Positions 15,182-24,652 are shown, counted from the stretch's first letter. The stretch is 51,025 nt of DNA from a bacterium (GCA_024408765.1 JAKSUR010000004.1:1-51025); one strand, 5' to 3'. Notes: generated by a model from the letters alone, not told the origin. Numbers and translations: made by a program.

Positions 15182-16219
15182 ATGCCCAGAAAGAATAAAA
15201 ATCCGTTTGGAATATTTACAGAATCAATAGGACTCTATTTTTCAAACTTCGGTAAATTTATAAAATACATGACTTTTCCTGTCATCGGTCAAGTTGTTGG
15301 GTTGTTAATAGTGTTTTTATGTACATATTTTTATTCCAAAAATTTACCGATATTAATAGAAAAATATTCCGCTTTTAATAATTTTAACACACTTGTTTTA
15401 ATGTCTGTTATAGTTGCAATTCCCGGACTTTTAATATTTACAAAGGCATTTTGGGAATATCTTGTAGCTTATGGAGCAATAAATTCAATGCTTGATAATA
15501 TGTTAAAATCAGGAAAAGTTTATGATTTTAACGCACACACCGAGCTTATTAAAAGAAGAACGGTTAGCTTTATCGGCTTGTGGATGTTATTTGGCATTTT
15601 TTCAATAATAACATTATGTCCGCTTTTCTGGGTGCCGGCTTTGGTTTTAGCGGTATATTTTGTTTTAATATTTCAAGTATTCACTTATGAATCAGAACTT
15701 TCTCCTATAGGATGTGTAAAAAAGAGTTTTATGCTTGTAAAAGGTCGTTTTTTACCGACTTTTATCCTTATGACAATGGCAGGTTTACTTACTTGGGTTT
15801 TTATACCTCAAATTATCAACAATATTTTTAATATGATTGGAATTAATAAATTTTTTGCGAATTTAATTGTTCCTTTTATGGATATTTTGCCATTAAACGA
15901 AATTAATACATATTTTACACAGTTTCGAATTCCTGTTATTAAAACTGATGATGTTGCAATACTTATTGTAACAACAACTGTTATACAGATACTAATTCAA
16001 TATACATTACCTTTACGTTCATTGCTGTTTGGAATGTGGTATAAAGAATTAAATAAATTTTCCGAGTCAAAAGATGAAAAAAAGAAGAAAAAATCTTCAT
16101 CAAAACGACCAAGCGAAAAGCTTATGGAAGAATCTCACAAAAAATATTCAGGAGCTTCAAAAAAACTTGACAGAAATATTTTAAAACGTGCTATGGAAAA
16201 AGATGAAGAGGAAGAATAA
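15182..16219 (+). CDS. multi-pass membrane protein with charged C-terminal tail
   Basis: A 345-residue integral membrane protein with roughly six hydrophobic segments, the clearest being VIGQVVGLLIVFLCTYFY (about 34-51), VLMSVIVAIPGLLIF (72-86), LWMLFGIFSIITLCPLFWVP (133-152) with a following helix, FILMTMAGLLTWVFIPQII and VAILIVTTTVIQILIQY. The last 50 residues are very rich in Lys, Glu and Ser (KKKKKSSSKRPSE) and should be cytoplasmic. The layout recalls the uncharacterised YciC/DUF975-like groups but I cannot assign it. A related-looking protein lies at 46934-47752. It starts 56 nt from the divergent PHP gene. Confidence 0.75.
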   Translation: MPRKNKNPFGIFTESIGLYFSNFGKFIKYMTFPVIGQVVGLLIVFLCTYFYSKNLPILIEKYSAFNNFNTLVLMSVIVAIPGLLIFTKAFWEYLVAYGAINSMLDNMLKSGKVYDFNAHTELIKRRTVSFIGLWMLFGIFSIITLCPLFWVPALVLAVYFVLIFQVFTYESELSPIGCVKKSFMLVKGRFLPTFILMTMAGLLTWVFIPQIINNIFNMIGINKFFANLIVPFMDILPLNEINTYFTQFRIPVIKTDDVAILIVTTTVIQILIQYTLPLRSLLFGMWYKELNKFSESKDEKKKKKSSSKRPSEKLMEESHKKYSGASKKLDRNILKRAMEKDEEEE

Positions 16220-16259
16220 ATTTTTATCATAAAAATCCGTATTCTAAAACTTTCTTTTT

Positions 16260-16267
16260 GGTATAAT
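16260..16267 (+). promoter_or_regulatory. extended -10 promoter element of pgk
   Basis: TGGTATAAT (the first T is 16259) is an extended -10 box. The 12-mer GGTATAATTAAG here is identical to that in front of the tRNA-Arg at 36812. No good -35 hexamer is visible, as expected for extended -10 promoters. Confidence 0.55.
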
Positions 16268-16300
16268 TAAGATATCGTTAAAAGAAAGGAAGAGATTATT

Positions 16301-17497
16301 ATGAAAAAATCAATCAAAGATTTAGGTGACATCAGAGGTAAAAGAGCTCTTGTCAGAGTTGATGTTAATGTCCCCTTAGATGAAAACAAAAATGTTACTG
16401 ATGATACAAGAATTCAGGCTATTGTTCCGACTGTTAACTTTTTAAAGGAAAAGGGGGCTAAGATTATTTTAATGGCACACTTGGGACGTCCAAAGGGTGA
16501 AAAGAATCCCGAATTCACATTAGAACCTGTTGCTAAGTATATGGCTCGTGTTTTTGGCGAAGATATTATGTTTATTCCGTCAGTTGAAGAAATGGCTCAT
16601 TATGTAGAAAAACTTGCAGATGGTAAAATAGCTTTGTTAGAAAACATCCGTTATTACAAAGCAGAAGAAGCAAAAGATGATGACATGACTTTTGCAAAAG
16701 AATTAGCACAGTATGGCGATTTTTATGTAAATGATGCTTTTGGTGCTGCACACAGAAATCATACTTCAACCGCAAAACTTGCGAAAATTCTTAAGCCTGC
16801 TGTTTCAGGTTTATTGATGGAAAAGGAAATCAGATGTTTATCACAAGCACTTGATAATCCTACAAGACCATTTACGGCAGTAGTTGGCGGTGCAAAAGTT
16901 TCATCAAAAATAGGTGTTTTGGAAAACTTGTTGGACAAAGTTGATAACATGATAATCGGTGGCGGAATGGCTTATACATTTGTTAAAGCAAGAGGCGGTA
17001 AAATCGGTAATTCTATTTGCGAAGATGATCAACTTGAAGTTGCAACAGCAATTGTTAAAAAAGCACAAGAAAAAGGTGTAAAACTTGTTATGGCAACAGA
17101 TGTTCTTGTAACAGATGATTTTTCAGGCAATGGTACAAACAAATTTGTAAAAATTGACGAAATTCCTGACGGATTTGAAGGTGTTGATGCAGGCGAAGAA
17201 TCAAGAAAAGCTTTTGCTGATGTTTTAAAATCATCTAAAACAATTTTGATGAACGGGCCGGTTGGTGCTTTTGAAAATCCAAAATTTGCAGAAGGAACAA
17301 AGGCTGTTTTGGCAGCTATTGTTGAAGCTACAAAAAATGGTGCAACTTCCGTAATTGGTGGCGGTGATTCTGTTTCTGCCGCTAAGAAATTCTGTAAAGC
17401 GGAAGATTTCACTCATGTTTCAACAGGTGGAGGTGCTTCTCTTGAATTTATAGAAGGAAAAATTCTTCCTGGTGTTGCAGCATTGGATGACAAGTAA
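16301..17497 (+). CDS. pgk: phosphoglycerate kinase
   Basis: Pgk transfers the phosphate of 1,3-bisphosphoglycerate to ADP in lower glycolysis. The 398-residue, full-length enzyme shows the family landmarks in order: RVDVNVPLDENKN near residue 20, HLGRPKG near residue 60, LLENIRYYK and NDAFGAAHRNHTS in the N-lobe, the linker GGAKVSSKI, and the C-lobe nucleotide site with NGPVGAFE and GGGDSVSAAKKF, ending TGGGASLEFIEGK. AAAGGAAG precedes the ATG. It is monocistronic: a promoter and a strong terminator flank it. It acts just after the GAPDH encoded at 33832. Confidence 0.97.
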   Translation: MKKSIKDLGDIRGKRALVRVDVNVPLDENKNVTDDTRIQAIVPTVNFLKEKGAKIILMAHLGRPKGEKNPEFTLEPVAKYMARVFGEDIMFIPSVEEMAHYVEKLADGKIALLENIRYYKAEEAKDDDMTFAKELAQYGDFYVNDAFGAAHRNHTSTAKLAKILKPAVSGLLMEKEIRCLSQALDNPTRPFTAVVGGAKVSSKIGVLENLLDKVDNMIIGGGMAYTFVKARGGKIGNSICEDDQLEVATAIVKKAQEKGVKLVMATDVLVTDDFSGNGTNKFVKIDEIPDGFEGVDAGEESRKAFADVLKSSKTILMNGPVGAFENPKFAEGTKAVLAAIVEATKNGATSVIGGGDSVSAAKKFCKAEDFTHVSTGGGASLEFIEGKILPGVAALDDK

Positions 17498-17516
17498 AAT
17501 TTAAAATTGTATTTTA

Positions 17517-17551
17517 AAAACGACATAGATTTTTCTATGTCGTTTTTTTAT
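17517..17551 (+). terminator. rho-independent terminator of pgk
   Basis: AACGACATAG (17519-17528) pairs with CTATGTCGTT (17535-17544), a perfect 10-bp stem followed by a T run. Confidence 0.95.
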
Positions 17552-17630
17552 TTTACTTACTTTTTGCTAAATTACCTTTTATGTTAAAATGACAAAACAG
17601 AGAATAAAGAATTGAAAAAGTTTAAACTCA

Positions 17631-19154
17631 ATGGAAAAATTTTTATATACACCAAATACAATTAACAGAAATTATAAACTTACAATGGCATATCCTTCCA
17701 AGGAGGAATTTGCACTATCCTCATTGGGTTATATGTGGTTGAGCAAAATTGCTGACACAACAGAAGGTATTGATTTAAAAAGAATTTCTACGGATACCCC
17801 GAATTTACCATTCAAAAACACAGACGCTATAGCTTTTTCAATGTCATTTGATTTTGATTATTATGGTGTATTCGAAATTTTAGAAAAAAATAATATTCCG
17901 TTTTTTTCATCAGAAAGAGATGAAAATCAACCTTTAATCTTTGCTGGAGGCCATGTAATAACAACAAACCCCAGACCTTATGATAAAATTTTTGATTTTA
18001 TGATGATAGGTGACGGTGAAGATTCTTTTAAAGAAATTCTTGAACTTTTTAAACTCGGTTATGATAAGAAAACATTGCTTGAAAAACTTTCAGAAATTGA
18101 AGGTATTTATGTGCCAAACAAAACATTAAAAGTTAAGAAATGCACAGCTAAGCTTAACAGCGTAATATACACGCCTGTTTTGAACGAAAAAAGTTATTTT
18201 AAAAATACATTTATTGTAGAACTGCAAAGAGGCTGTATGAACAGATGTGCATTTTGTACCGCTTCATATTTGAATTTTCCGTTTAGAAGCTATTCTTATA
18301 AAAATATAATATCGGCAATAGATGATGGACTTAAATATACGGATAAAATTGCACTTCTTGGAGCACAAATCACATCACATCCGGATTTTAACCAAATAAT
18401 GGACTACATAAAAACAAAAATGCTTGCAGGAGAACAGATTAAACTCGGAATTTCTTCATTAAGAACTGATTCAATTACGGCTGAAATAATAAAAACACTT
18501 GTCCTTGGCGGACAAAAAACTTCTACAATAGCTATTGAAGCAGCTAGTGAACATTTGCGAAAGTTTATTAACAAAAATTTAACGGATAAACAAATTTTTA
18601 ATGCGGTAAAAATATGTTCGGAAAACGGATTAACAGGTTTAAAAATATATTCAATGATAGGAATTCCGACCGAAACACAAGATGATATTGAATCTTTTTT
18701 AACACTTGCTAAAAAACTAAAATTGGAATTTAAAGGGTTCGATTTATCATTTTCATTCTCAAGCTTTGTTCCAAAACCTAATACTCCTTTTGAAAGAATG
18801 CCGAGAGAAGAAACAAAAAGTCTTGAAAAAAAACAAAAATATCTTGAAAAAGAGTTTGCAAAATTAGGAATTGAAAGCAAATTTTCGAGTATAAAATGGG
18901 ACTATTGGCAAACCGTTTTATCAAGAGGAGATTCAAGCTTTGGCGAATTTTTAGTAAAAACTTATCTGAAAGGCAAAGGGCTCAGTTCGTTTAAATCCGC
19001 AATAAAAGAAGTCGGGATTGATATTTCAAAAGCTGTTAACGGCCGGTCTTATGATGAAAAACAACCTTGGGATTTTATTGATATCGGAATCAGCAAAACC
19101 CAACTTGCAACAGAATTAAAAAGACTAAAAAATATATCAAACAGAATGATATAA
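17631..19154 (+). CDS. radical SAM protein with cobalamin-binding-like N-terminal domain
   Basis: A 507-residue protein. The N-terminal 190 residues resemble the Rossmann-like B12-binding domain that precedes many radical SAM modules (FAGGHVITTNPRPYDKIFDF then MMIGDGEDSF). The radical SAM motif is CMNRCAFC (C-x3-C-x2-C) near residue 202, followed by LGAQITSHPDF and the IAIEAASEHLR strand. The C-terminal part has FSFSSFVPKPNTPFERMP, typical of the family sometimes paired with a DUF2344 protein (the TIGR03960 type). No DUF2344 gene is adjacent. The substrate is unknown. A conventional ribosome site is not evident before the ATG. Confidence 0.82.
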   Translation: MEKFLYTPNTINRNYKLTMAYPSKEEFALSSLGYMWLSKIADTTEGIDLKRISTDTPNLPFKNTDAIAFSMSFDFDYYGVFEILEKNNIPFFSSERDENQPLIFAGGHVITTNPRPYDKIFDFMMIGDGEDSFKEILELFKLGYDKKTLLEKLSEIEGIYVPNKTLKVKKCTAKLNSVIYTPVLNEKSYFKNTFIVELQRGCMNRCAFCTASYLNFPFRSYSYKNIISAIDDGLKYTDKIALLGAQITSHPDFNQIMDYIKTKMLAGEQIKLGISSLRTDSITAEIIKTLVLGGQKTSTIAIEAASEHLRKFINKNLTDKQIFNAVKICSENGLTGLKIYSMIGIPTETQDDIESFLTLAKKLKLEFKGFDLSFSFSSFVPKPNTPFERMPREETKSLEKKQKYLEKEFAKLGIESKFSSIKWDYWQTVLSRGDSSFGEFLVKTYLKGKGLSSFKSAIKEVGIDISKAVNGRSYDEKQPWDFIDIGISKTQLATELKRLKNISNRMI

Positions 19155-19180
19155 TAATTAACTTAGTTTGTGAAATAAAT

Positions 19181-19210
19181 TTTAAGGATAGTTTTATAAC
19201 TATCCTTAAA
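19181..19210. terminator. hairpin between convergent genes, probable bidirectional terminator
   Basis: TTTAAGGATAGTT (19181-19193) and AACTATCCTTAAA (19198-19210) form a perfect 13-bp stem with a 4-nt loop between the radical SAM gene and malQ. The flanks are AT-rich without a long T run, so termination is likely but not certain. Confidence 0.7.
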
Positions 19211-19242
19211 TAAATTAATACATTTAAACTTGATAAAATAAC

Positions 19243-21099
19243 TTATCCCAATTTTTCAATCAGCGTTGCATGTTTAGAAGCAAAGTCTTTGCCTCTTGCT
19301 ATAATTGCAGCTTTCAGTATAGCCTGCATGTTAATTGATTGAATATCAGCATAGTTATTCGGAAGCCTTAATGACCAGTTTTGATCACCTGATGTTCCCG
19401 GTGTATTATATGTTTCCTTAATTTGAAAATAATCGGTGAAAAATATTTGAACATTTCTTGCTTTTGAAGCAAATATTTCAACCAATTTTACAAATGTCAA
19501 ATAATCCTTATCCTGAGTTAATCTTACAATAATATCATCTTTGTTTTCAGCGTCAGCAAATAAATCTTCTACAAGATTTTTTGCGTGTAAGTAACCTTCA
19601 TGAGTATTAATCATAGATTCAGCCCAACTTGCAATCGGGTTGTTGTCATGTGTTCCTACCATATTCCAAACATGTTCGGTTATATTTTTACATCTGTATG
19701 GGTGCTCAGGCTTTTCAGGTACTACAAATTGAGTTAATCTCATACCTTGAAGCTCATATTTTTTCATTACAGCGTCAACCGGATTCGTTAATGTTCCCAA
19801 ATCCTCGCATACGATTGCATTTTTATCCAATCCACATTCTTTAGCTGCCGCAATAACAACTTTTTCAATTAATCTTCCGTACAATTTTATTTGTTCATCA
19901 GTTAAAGATTTCACCCTTTTTTCTTTGTCAGCTTCCAATGTCCAATCCAAATCCTCGTTTCTTGCAATTGCATATTTTGAAAGTTCAGGATGTTCAGGAG
20001 AAGAATAGAGTCTTCCTGCACCATCTTCACACATAGGTTTTTTGCCTGCTTTATATACCCATGGGTCAATCAAACCTACAATATGATCAATTCTTACTCC
20101 GCCTTGGTTTTCTTTAAACATTTTTTTATAAAGATTTTTCATCAAAATTCCGCCCTCACCGAGAGAACCGTCATTTTTAAACATTTTTTCAGGATCCATA
20201 ACAGGAAATCCCCATGCCTGACCGTTCTTTGAAAAATAATCCGGAGGACAACCAAGATACCAACCCGGCATAAACAACGATTGGTATGCCCAAGCATCTC
20301 TGTCTGAAAATGCGACCTGTCTGTCCGCTATCATTTTGATACCATGTTTTAGTGCAAATTTTTTGGTTTCTTCATTTTGAATTTCAAGAACAAATTGGCA
20401 GAACTTGTAAAATTCAATTTCATCTTGATATTTATTTTTAATTTCTTTGATTCTACTCGCATACATTTTCTTTTCATCATCAGACTTAGGATTCAAAAGA
20501 TTTTTATCGATTTCATTTTCCCATATATACCAATAATCGTTGCCATTCTCGATTGACAGTGCTTCATACAACGAATCGTTGTCCAGCCAGAATGAATTCT
20601 CTTTTTTAAATTTCTCAAATTCTTTTTTCATAAGTTTAGAATTTTTAAAATTATTCCATCCCTCTTTCAAAGCTTCCATTTGAGCTTTATGAATATATGA
20701 ATAAGCTGTTCTTCCGGAATTTTGTTTTGGATTATTTGACACAACCTTGTCAAAAGTTTTCTGTGACAAAATATTACCCCACTCTTTTTCCGTTAATTTT
20801 TTCAAATCGATAAATAACGGATTTCCCGAAAAAATTGTTCCGCAATAAGGCGATGAATCAGTAGATTTTGTTCTTCCTGCCGGCCCTAATTGAAGTGCAT
20901 TGAATATATCGGAAGCATAACTGATTAATTCATGTCCGGCTTCGGAATTATATGTACCAAAGCCTGTGTCCTCTCCGTTTTTTGAAGGAAAACTGCTTCC
21001 ATGCACGATTAAAGCAAGATTGTCTTTACCTAAAACTTTTAAAGCTTCTTTAATTAATTTAGTATCTTTTTTTTCTTTTGTTAATGTCAAACCTACCAT
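19243..21099 (-). CDS. malQ: 4-alpha-glucanotransferase (amylomaltase, GH77)
   Basis: MalQ moves maltooligosaccharide segments between glucans, linking glycogen or maltodextrin to glucose phosphate pools. Glycoside hydrolase family 77 signatures are present: GPAGRTKSTDSSPYCGTIFS near the N-terminus, FSDRDAWAYQSLFMPGW with GCPPDYFS, VRIDHIVGL containing the nucleophile Asp, VCEDLG with the acid/base Glu, MRLTQF, and VGTHDNNPIASW with the third catalytic Asp. The C-terminal TPGTSGDQNWSLRLP completes the fold. I choose the ATG at 21099 (AAGGAG upstream; 618 residues), not the longer frame from 21147. At 618 residues it is longer than many bacterial forms, by insertions in the N-terminal third. 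Confidence 0.93.
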   Translation of the reverse strand: MVGLTLTKEKKDTKLIKEALKVLGKDNLALIVHGSSFPSKNGEDTGFGTYNSEAGHELISYASDIFNALQLGPAGRTKSTDSSPYCGTIFSGNPLFIDLKKLTEKEWGNILSQKTFDKVVSNNPKQNSGRTAYSYIHKAQMEALKEGWNNFKNSKLMKKEFEKFKKENSFWLDNDSLYEALSIENGNDYWYIWENEIDKNLLNPKSDDEKKMYASRIKEIKNKYQDEIEFYKFCQFVLEIQNEETKKFALKHGIKMIADRQVAFSDRDAWAYQSLFMPGWYLGCPPDYFSKNGQAWGFPVMDPEKMFKNDGSLGEGGILMKNLYKKMFKENQGGVRIDHIVGLIDPWVYKAGKKPMCEDGAGRLYSSPEHPELSKYAIARNEDLDWTLEADKEKRVKSLTDEQIKLYGRLIEKVVIAAAKECGLDKNAIVCEDLGTLTNPVDAVMKKYELQGMRLTQFVVPEKPEHPYRCKNITEHVWNMVGTHDNNPIASWAESMINTHEGYLHAKNLVEDLFADAENKDDIIVRLTQDKDYLTFVKLVEIFASKARNVQIFFTDYFQIKETYNTPGTSGDQNWSLRLPNNYADIQSINMQAILKAAIIARGKDFASKHATLIEKLG

Positions 21100-21211
21100 A
21101 TTAATGCTCCTTATCTCTTCTTTATATATAAAGTTTAGATAAAACATGCTATGATTTCAACGGTTATTAGATAAATTTGAAAAAAATAATAATGTATTAT
21201 AAAATTTAACT

Positions 21212-21784
21212 ATGGGGATAAGAAGGGTAATTTTAGTTTTCATATTGTTTTTATTTGCAAATATTTGTTTTGCATCAAGTGAGTTGTCGCAACAAGCAAC
21301 TGCTTTTTATAGTGATAATAATTTTGATAAAACAATGGAATTAATTTTACAAATTCCGCCAAACGACCGTTCAGCACAAGATTGGTTAATTCTTGGAAAC
21401 CTGCTGGATGAAAAAGGTGAAAAAGAACAAGCTCTTTTTAAGAATCAAAAGGCTCTGAGAGTAAATTCAAAATATAATAAAACATATTACAATATGAGTA
21501 ATATTTATATGACACAAGGTCGATATCTTTTGGCAATTGACAGTTACAAAAATGCAACAAAAATTAATCAAAAAAATCCATATCTATACTACAATCTGGC
21601 TTGTGCATATTTAAAAAAAGGAAAAACAAAAGAAGCAAAAACAGCTCTTTTGAAAGCTGTCACACTAAAAAACAATATCCCTGAAATACACTATAATTTA
21701 GCTTTTGTCTACCAAAAATTGGGCAACACAAAACTTGCTCAAACATATTTGGATAATTATAATAAACTAACCGCAACTTATTAA
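21212..21784 (+). CDS. exported TPR protein
   Basis: A 190-residue protein with a signal peptide: MGIRRVILVFILFLFANICF then AS, with cleavage plausible after ICFA. From about residue 50 there are three tetratricopeptide repeats (AQDWLILGNLLDEKGEKEQA, YYNMSNIYMTQGRYLLAIDS, LYYNLACAYLKKGKTKEAKT and a last partial one). It is probably a periplasmic protein-interaction module. No ribosome site precedes the ATG, and TATAAA ends 8 nt before it, suggesting a leaderless or nearly leaderless transcript. The stop overlaps the convergent dapL stop by 4 nt. Confidence 0.82.
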   Translation: MGIRRVILVFILFLFANICFASSELSQQATAFYSDNNFDKTMELILQIPPNDRSAQDWLILGNLLDEKGEKEQALFKNQKALRVNSKYNKTYYNMSNIYMTQGRYLLAIDSYKNATKINQKNPYLYYNLACAYLKKGKTKEAKTALLKAVTLKNNIPEIHYNLAFVYQKLGNTKLAQTYLDNYNKLTATY

Positions 21785-22950
21785 GCAAAAAGCTTTTTTA
21801 TTCTATCCATTGCTTCAAGAGTGTTTTCATACGAACCGAAAGAAGTAAGTCTGAAATATCCTTCTCCATTCTTACCAAAGCCTGCCCCCGGTGTACCTAC
21901 AATTTGTGCATTTTCCAACAAATAATCAAAAAATTCCCACGATTTCATATTGTTTGGGCATTTTAGCCATATATACGGAGAATGTTTCCCTCCTATATGC
22001 CATATATTGCAAGATTTTAGTGTATCAGAAATCAGTTGTGCATTATTTTTATAATAATTTATATTTTCCAAAATTTCCTTCTGACCTTCTTCCGTAAATA
22101 CAGCTTCTGCTCCACGTTGTACAATATATGGAACTCCGTTAAACTTTGTTGTTTGACGTCTCAGCCACATTTTGTTAAGTTTACCAAGTTCAATCGGCAC
22201 AATTGTATATCCGCATCTTGTACCGGTAAATCCTGCCATCTTGGAAAGTGAACAAAACTCTATTGCACAATTTTTTGCACCTTCTATTTCATATATACTG
22301 TGCGGTATTTCAACTCCTTCAACAAAACATTCATAAGCGGAATCAAAAAGTATAACCGCATTTATAGAATTTGCGTAGTCTACCCATTCTTTCAATTGCT
22401 TTCTGTTGTACGTTGCCCCCGTTGGGTTATTTGGCGAACATAAATAAATTATATCCGCCTTGAAACTTTTATCGGGCAACGGTAAAAATTCATTTTCACC
22501 GTTTGCATTCATAAAATGAACTTCACGACCTGCCATTATATTTGTATCTGCATAAACAGGATAGACAGGATCAGGAACAATCACTTTGTTATCTTTATCA
22601 AACAAGTCCAAAATATTGCCCAAATCACTCTTTGCACCGTCGGAAATAAATATTTCATCTAAGCATAAGTCAACATTATGTTTTTTGTAATAACCTTGAA
22701 TTGCTGTTCTTAGAAAATCATAACCTTGCTCCGGCCCATAACCCCTGAATGTTTCCTGAGCACCCATTTCATCAACCGCTTTATGCATAGCTTCGATTAC
22801 AGTTTTGCAAAGTGGTCTTGTTACGTCACCAATACCAAGTCTGATAATTTTTTTATCAGGATTTTTCTCTGCATATTCTTTTACTTTTTTATTTACTGTT
22901 GAAAATAAATAACTCTGTTCAAGATTGTCATAGTTATCATTAAGCTTCAT
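21781..22950 (-). CDS. dapL: LL-diaminopimelate aminotransferase
   Basis: DapL converts tetrahydrodipicolinate directly to LL-diaminopimelate in lysine and peptidoglycan synthesis, the route of Cyanobacteria, Chlamydiae and plants. The 389-residue class I/II aminotransferase begins with LEQSYLFSTVNKKV and RLGIGDVTRPL, contains GYGPEQGYDFLR, the SDGAKSD substrate/PLP loop, CSPNNPTGATYN, the FDSAYECF strand and the PLP-lysine motif SLSKMAGFTGTRCGY. AAGGAAG precedes the ATG. It is third in the operon DUF151-hyp-dapL, 10 nt after the 102-residue protein. DapL is one of the clues to a cyanobacterial-lineage host. Confidence 0.95.
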   Translation of the reverse strand: MKLNDNYDNLEQSYLFSTVNKKVKEYAEKNPDKKIIRLGIGDVTRPLCKTVIEAMHKAVDEMGAQETFRGYGPEQGYDFLRTAIQGYYKKHNVDLCLDEIFISDGAKSDLGNILDLFDKDNKVIVPDPVYPVYADTNIMAGREVHFMNANGENEFLPLPDKSFKADIIYLCSPNNPTGATYNRKQLKEWVDYANSINAVILFDSAYECFVEGVEIPHSIYEIEGAKNCAIEFCSLSKMAGFTGTRCGYTIVPIELGKLNKMWLRRQTTKFNGVPYIVQRGAEAVFTEEGQKEILENINYYKNNAQLISDTLKSCNIWHIGGKHSPYIWLKCPNNMKSWEFFDYLLENAQIVGTPGAGFGKNGEGYFRLTSFGSYENTLEAMDRIKKLFA

Positions 22951-22960
22951 TCAATCTTCC

Positions 22961-23269
22961 TTATTTTACTTTTGTAATACTGTCACGAACCATTTGCGCA
23001 CCGTCGTAATAAGCTTTACGAACCATACTGTCTATTTTAATAGAATCGTTGATTTTCTTTAATTCACGCTTCCAATCCACGTCAGACATATATTCTTTTG
23101 TATTTCTATCAAGCAATTCAATATATTTTATTGTATCTTTTTTCAATATCTCGGATTTATAATACTCTCTTCTCTTGTTGACACCTTGTCGTCCTTTTTC
23201 ACAGTAATGCAGTGTTCCAATCGTTAGTAAACCGATTGCTGTCCACTGCGCAATCTTTTTTATGTTCAT
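22961..23269 (-). CDS. small single-pass membrane protein, function unknown
   Basis: I do not recognise this 102-residue protein. It has a short basic start, one hydrophobic segment at about residues 8-22 (WTAIGLLTIGTLHYC) and a highly charged, helical remainder (YYKSEILKKDTIKYIELLDR and following) that would face one side of the membrane. Its ATG overlaps the stop of the DUF151 gene by 4 nt (ATGA), and dapL follows after 10 nt, so it is a genuine operon member. Confidence 0.75.
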   Translation of the reverse strand: MNIKKIAQWTAIGLLTIGTLHYCEKGRQGVNKRREYYKSEILKKDTIKYIELLDRNTKEYMSDVDWKRELKKINDSIKIDSMVRKAYYDGAQMVRDSITKVK

Positions 23270-23775
23270 TGGTCAGATTCCTCATGTTTACCCTTCATTA
23301 ATTTTTCAAAGTCTGATGGTTTTATATTTTGAATAAAATCTTTAAATTCCTGAGCTTCTTCTTCATCCTTAGCTGAATCGGTTGAAACAGAACCGTTCAT
23401 CAAAACATTAGCCGTAACATATATAGGAGCTTCCGCTCTCATTGCTACTGCAATAGCGTCTGACGGACGTGAATCAATTTCTAATGTTTTGTCCCCGTTT
23501 GTTAAAAATATGGTTGCATAATAAGTTTCTTTTTCCACATCATTAATTTCAACTTTTTCAACACTATAACCGACTTCCTTAACAATATTTGTAATTAAAT
23601 CATGTGTCATAGGTCTTGCTACAACAAGCCCTTCAATACATCTTATAATGGCACTCGCTTCCGCCGAACCTATCCAAATAGGAAGCGCTTTTCTGTTCTC
23701 TAAATCGTGAAGAACAACAATCGGTGAATTTGTTCTTACATCAAGTGCTATACCCATTACGTTCATTTCAATCAT
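23266..23775 (-). CDS. DUF151 bifunctional nuclease family protein
   Basis: The 169-residue protein has the single-domain DUF151/BFN layout: MNVMGIALDVRTNSPIVVLH, the core LPIWIGSAEASAIIRCIEGL, RPMTHDLITNIV, FYATIFL-like strand YYATIFLTNGDKTLEIDSRP and the signature SRPSDAIAVAMRAEAPIYV. Family members in plants, Thermotoga and Cyanobacteria have been linked to nuclease activity, but the catalytic role is not settled. An acidic tail of about 40 residues follows the domain (KDEEEAQEFKDF). It is first in the operon with a small membrane protein and dapL. Confidence 0.9.
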   Translation of the reverse strand: MIEMNVMGIALDVRTNSPIVVLHDLENRKALPIWIGSAEASAIIRCIEGLVVARPMTHDLITNIVKEVGYSVEKVEINDVEKETYYATIFLTNGDKTLEIDSRPSDAIAVAMRAEAPIYVTANVLMNGSVSTDSAKDEEEAQEFKDFIQNIKPSDFEKLMKGKHEESDQ

Positions 23776-23839
23776 AGTAAAATCTCTTTTCCTTGTATTA
23801 ATCCTTTATACCACTTTATCACAAAATCTTATTCCATGA

Positions 23840-23845
23840 TATAAT
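23840..23845 (+). promoter_or_regulatory. -10 box placing the nadK start at its ATG
   Basis: TATAAT ends 7 nt before the nadK ATG at 23853, so transcription should begin at or next to the A of ATG. There is no ribosome binding site. This suggests a leaderless mRNA. Confidence 0.45.
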
Positions 23846-23852
23846 CAATTGT

Positions 23853-24635
23853 ATGAAAATTAATATAGTTTTTAACAAAAAAATACCCGAATATGCCGAA
23901 ACCCTTGAAAAAGTTGAAAAAGAACTTGAAAATTTTAGTATTGAGTATCAAGCATTTGATATTGCTAATCTCAAAAATTTTGGAGATTTTACAATCGTTC
24001 TGGGCGGAGATGGAACGATTTTAAGAACAGCAAGGTTTTATTCCGATTTCAAAACTCCTGTTTTAGGAATAAATATGGGAAGATTGGGATTTTTGTCTCA
24101 ACCTGAAGATATACACGACATTATAAAAGCGATTGTCGAAAACAAATATTATACAGAGGATAGATTAATGCTTTGTTCAGGCACTCATCCGGCTCTAAAT
24201 GATTTTGTAATAAAAGGTTGCAATCAATCACGTTCATCAAAATTTTATCTTGAAATAAATAATGAGGTTGTATGCAATTATATTGCAGACGGTATAATTA
24301 TTTCAACTCCAACCGGTTCTACTGCATACTGTTTATCCGCAGGTGGCCCCGTTCTGTATCCGACATTGGATTCTATAGTAATTGTTCCCGTTTGTCCGCA
24401 TACGCTTAATGCAAGACCGCTTGTTGTACCTTCAAAAGAAAAAATAGCCGTTAAAACAAATGATATGCTTTTGTCTGTATCAATAGACGGCTATGATACA
24501 ATTAAATGTATTGATAAAATATCTATTGAAGCTTCTCCTCAAAAAGCAAAACTGGCATTTTTAAATGAACGCAAGTTTTACTCCGTTATAAGAAACTCCC
24601 TTCATTGGGGAGTCCCGCCTGTTAATATTGCTTGA
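23853..24635 (+). CDS. nadK: NAD kinase
   Basis: NadK phosphorylates NAD to NADP. The 260-residue protein has the hallmark VLGGDGTILRTAR (catalytic Asp and phosphate loop, about residues 50-62), GINMGRLGFLSQ, the NE/D-containing region LNDFVIKGC, and the second motif IADGIIISTPTGSTAYCLSA with GGP. The end (SVIRNSLHWGVPP) is short but normal for the family. The mRNA may be leaderless, given the TATAAT 7 nt from the ATG. It converges on mutL with a 17-nt gap. Confidence 0.95.
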   Translation: MKINIVFNKKIPEYAETLEKVEKELENFSIEYQAFDIANLKNFGDFTIVLGGDGTILRTARFYSDFKTPVLGINMGRLGFLSQPEDIHDIIKAIVENKYYTEDRLMLCSGTHPALNDFVIKGCNQSRSSKFYLEINNEVVCNYIADGIIISTPTGSTAYCLSAGGPVLYPTLDSIVIVPVCPHTLNARPLVVPSKEKIAVKTNDMLLSVSIDGYDTIKCIDKISIEASPQKAKLAFLNERKFYSVIRNSLHWGVPPVNIA

Positions 24636-24652
24636 CAATATTAAAAAACCTA

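Noticed and set aside
17029-17412. 127-codon minus-strand ORF
   Set aside because: It is antisense to the conserved C-lobe of pgk.
18404-18880. 158-codon minus-strand ORF
   Set aside because: It is antisense to the radical SAM protein at 17631, with no ribosome site.
24596-24645. Hairpins at the end of nadK as a terminator
   Set aside because: The arms ACTCCC/GGGAGT are inside the coding region, and the later AATATTG/CAATATT stem is not followed by a T run on either strand.
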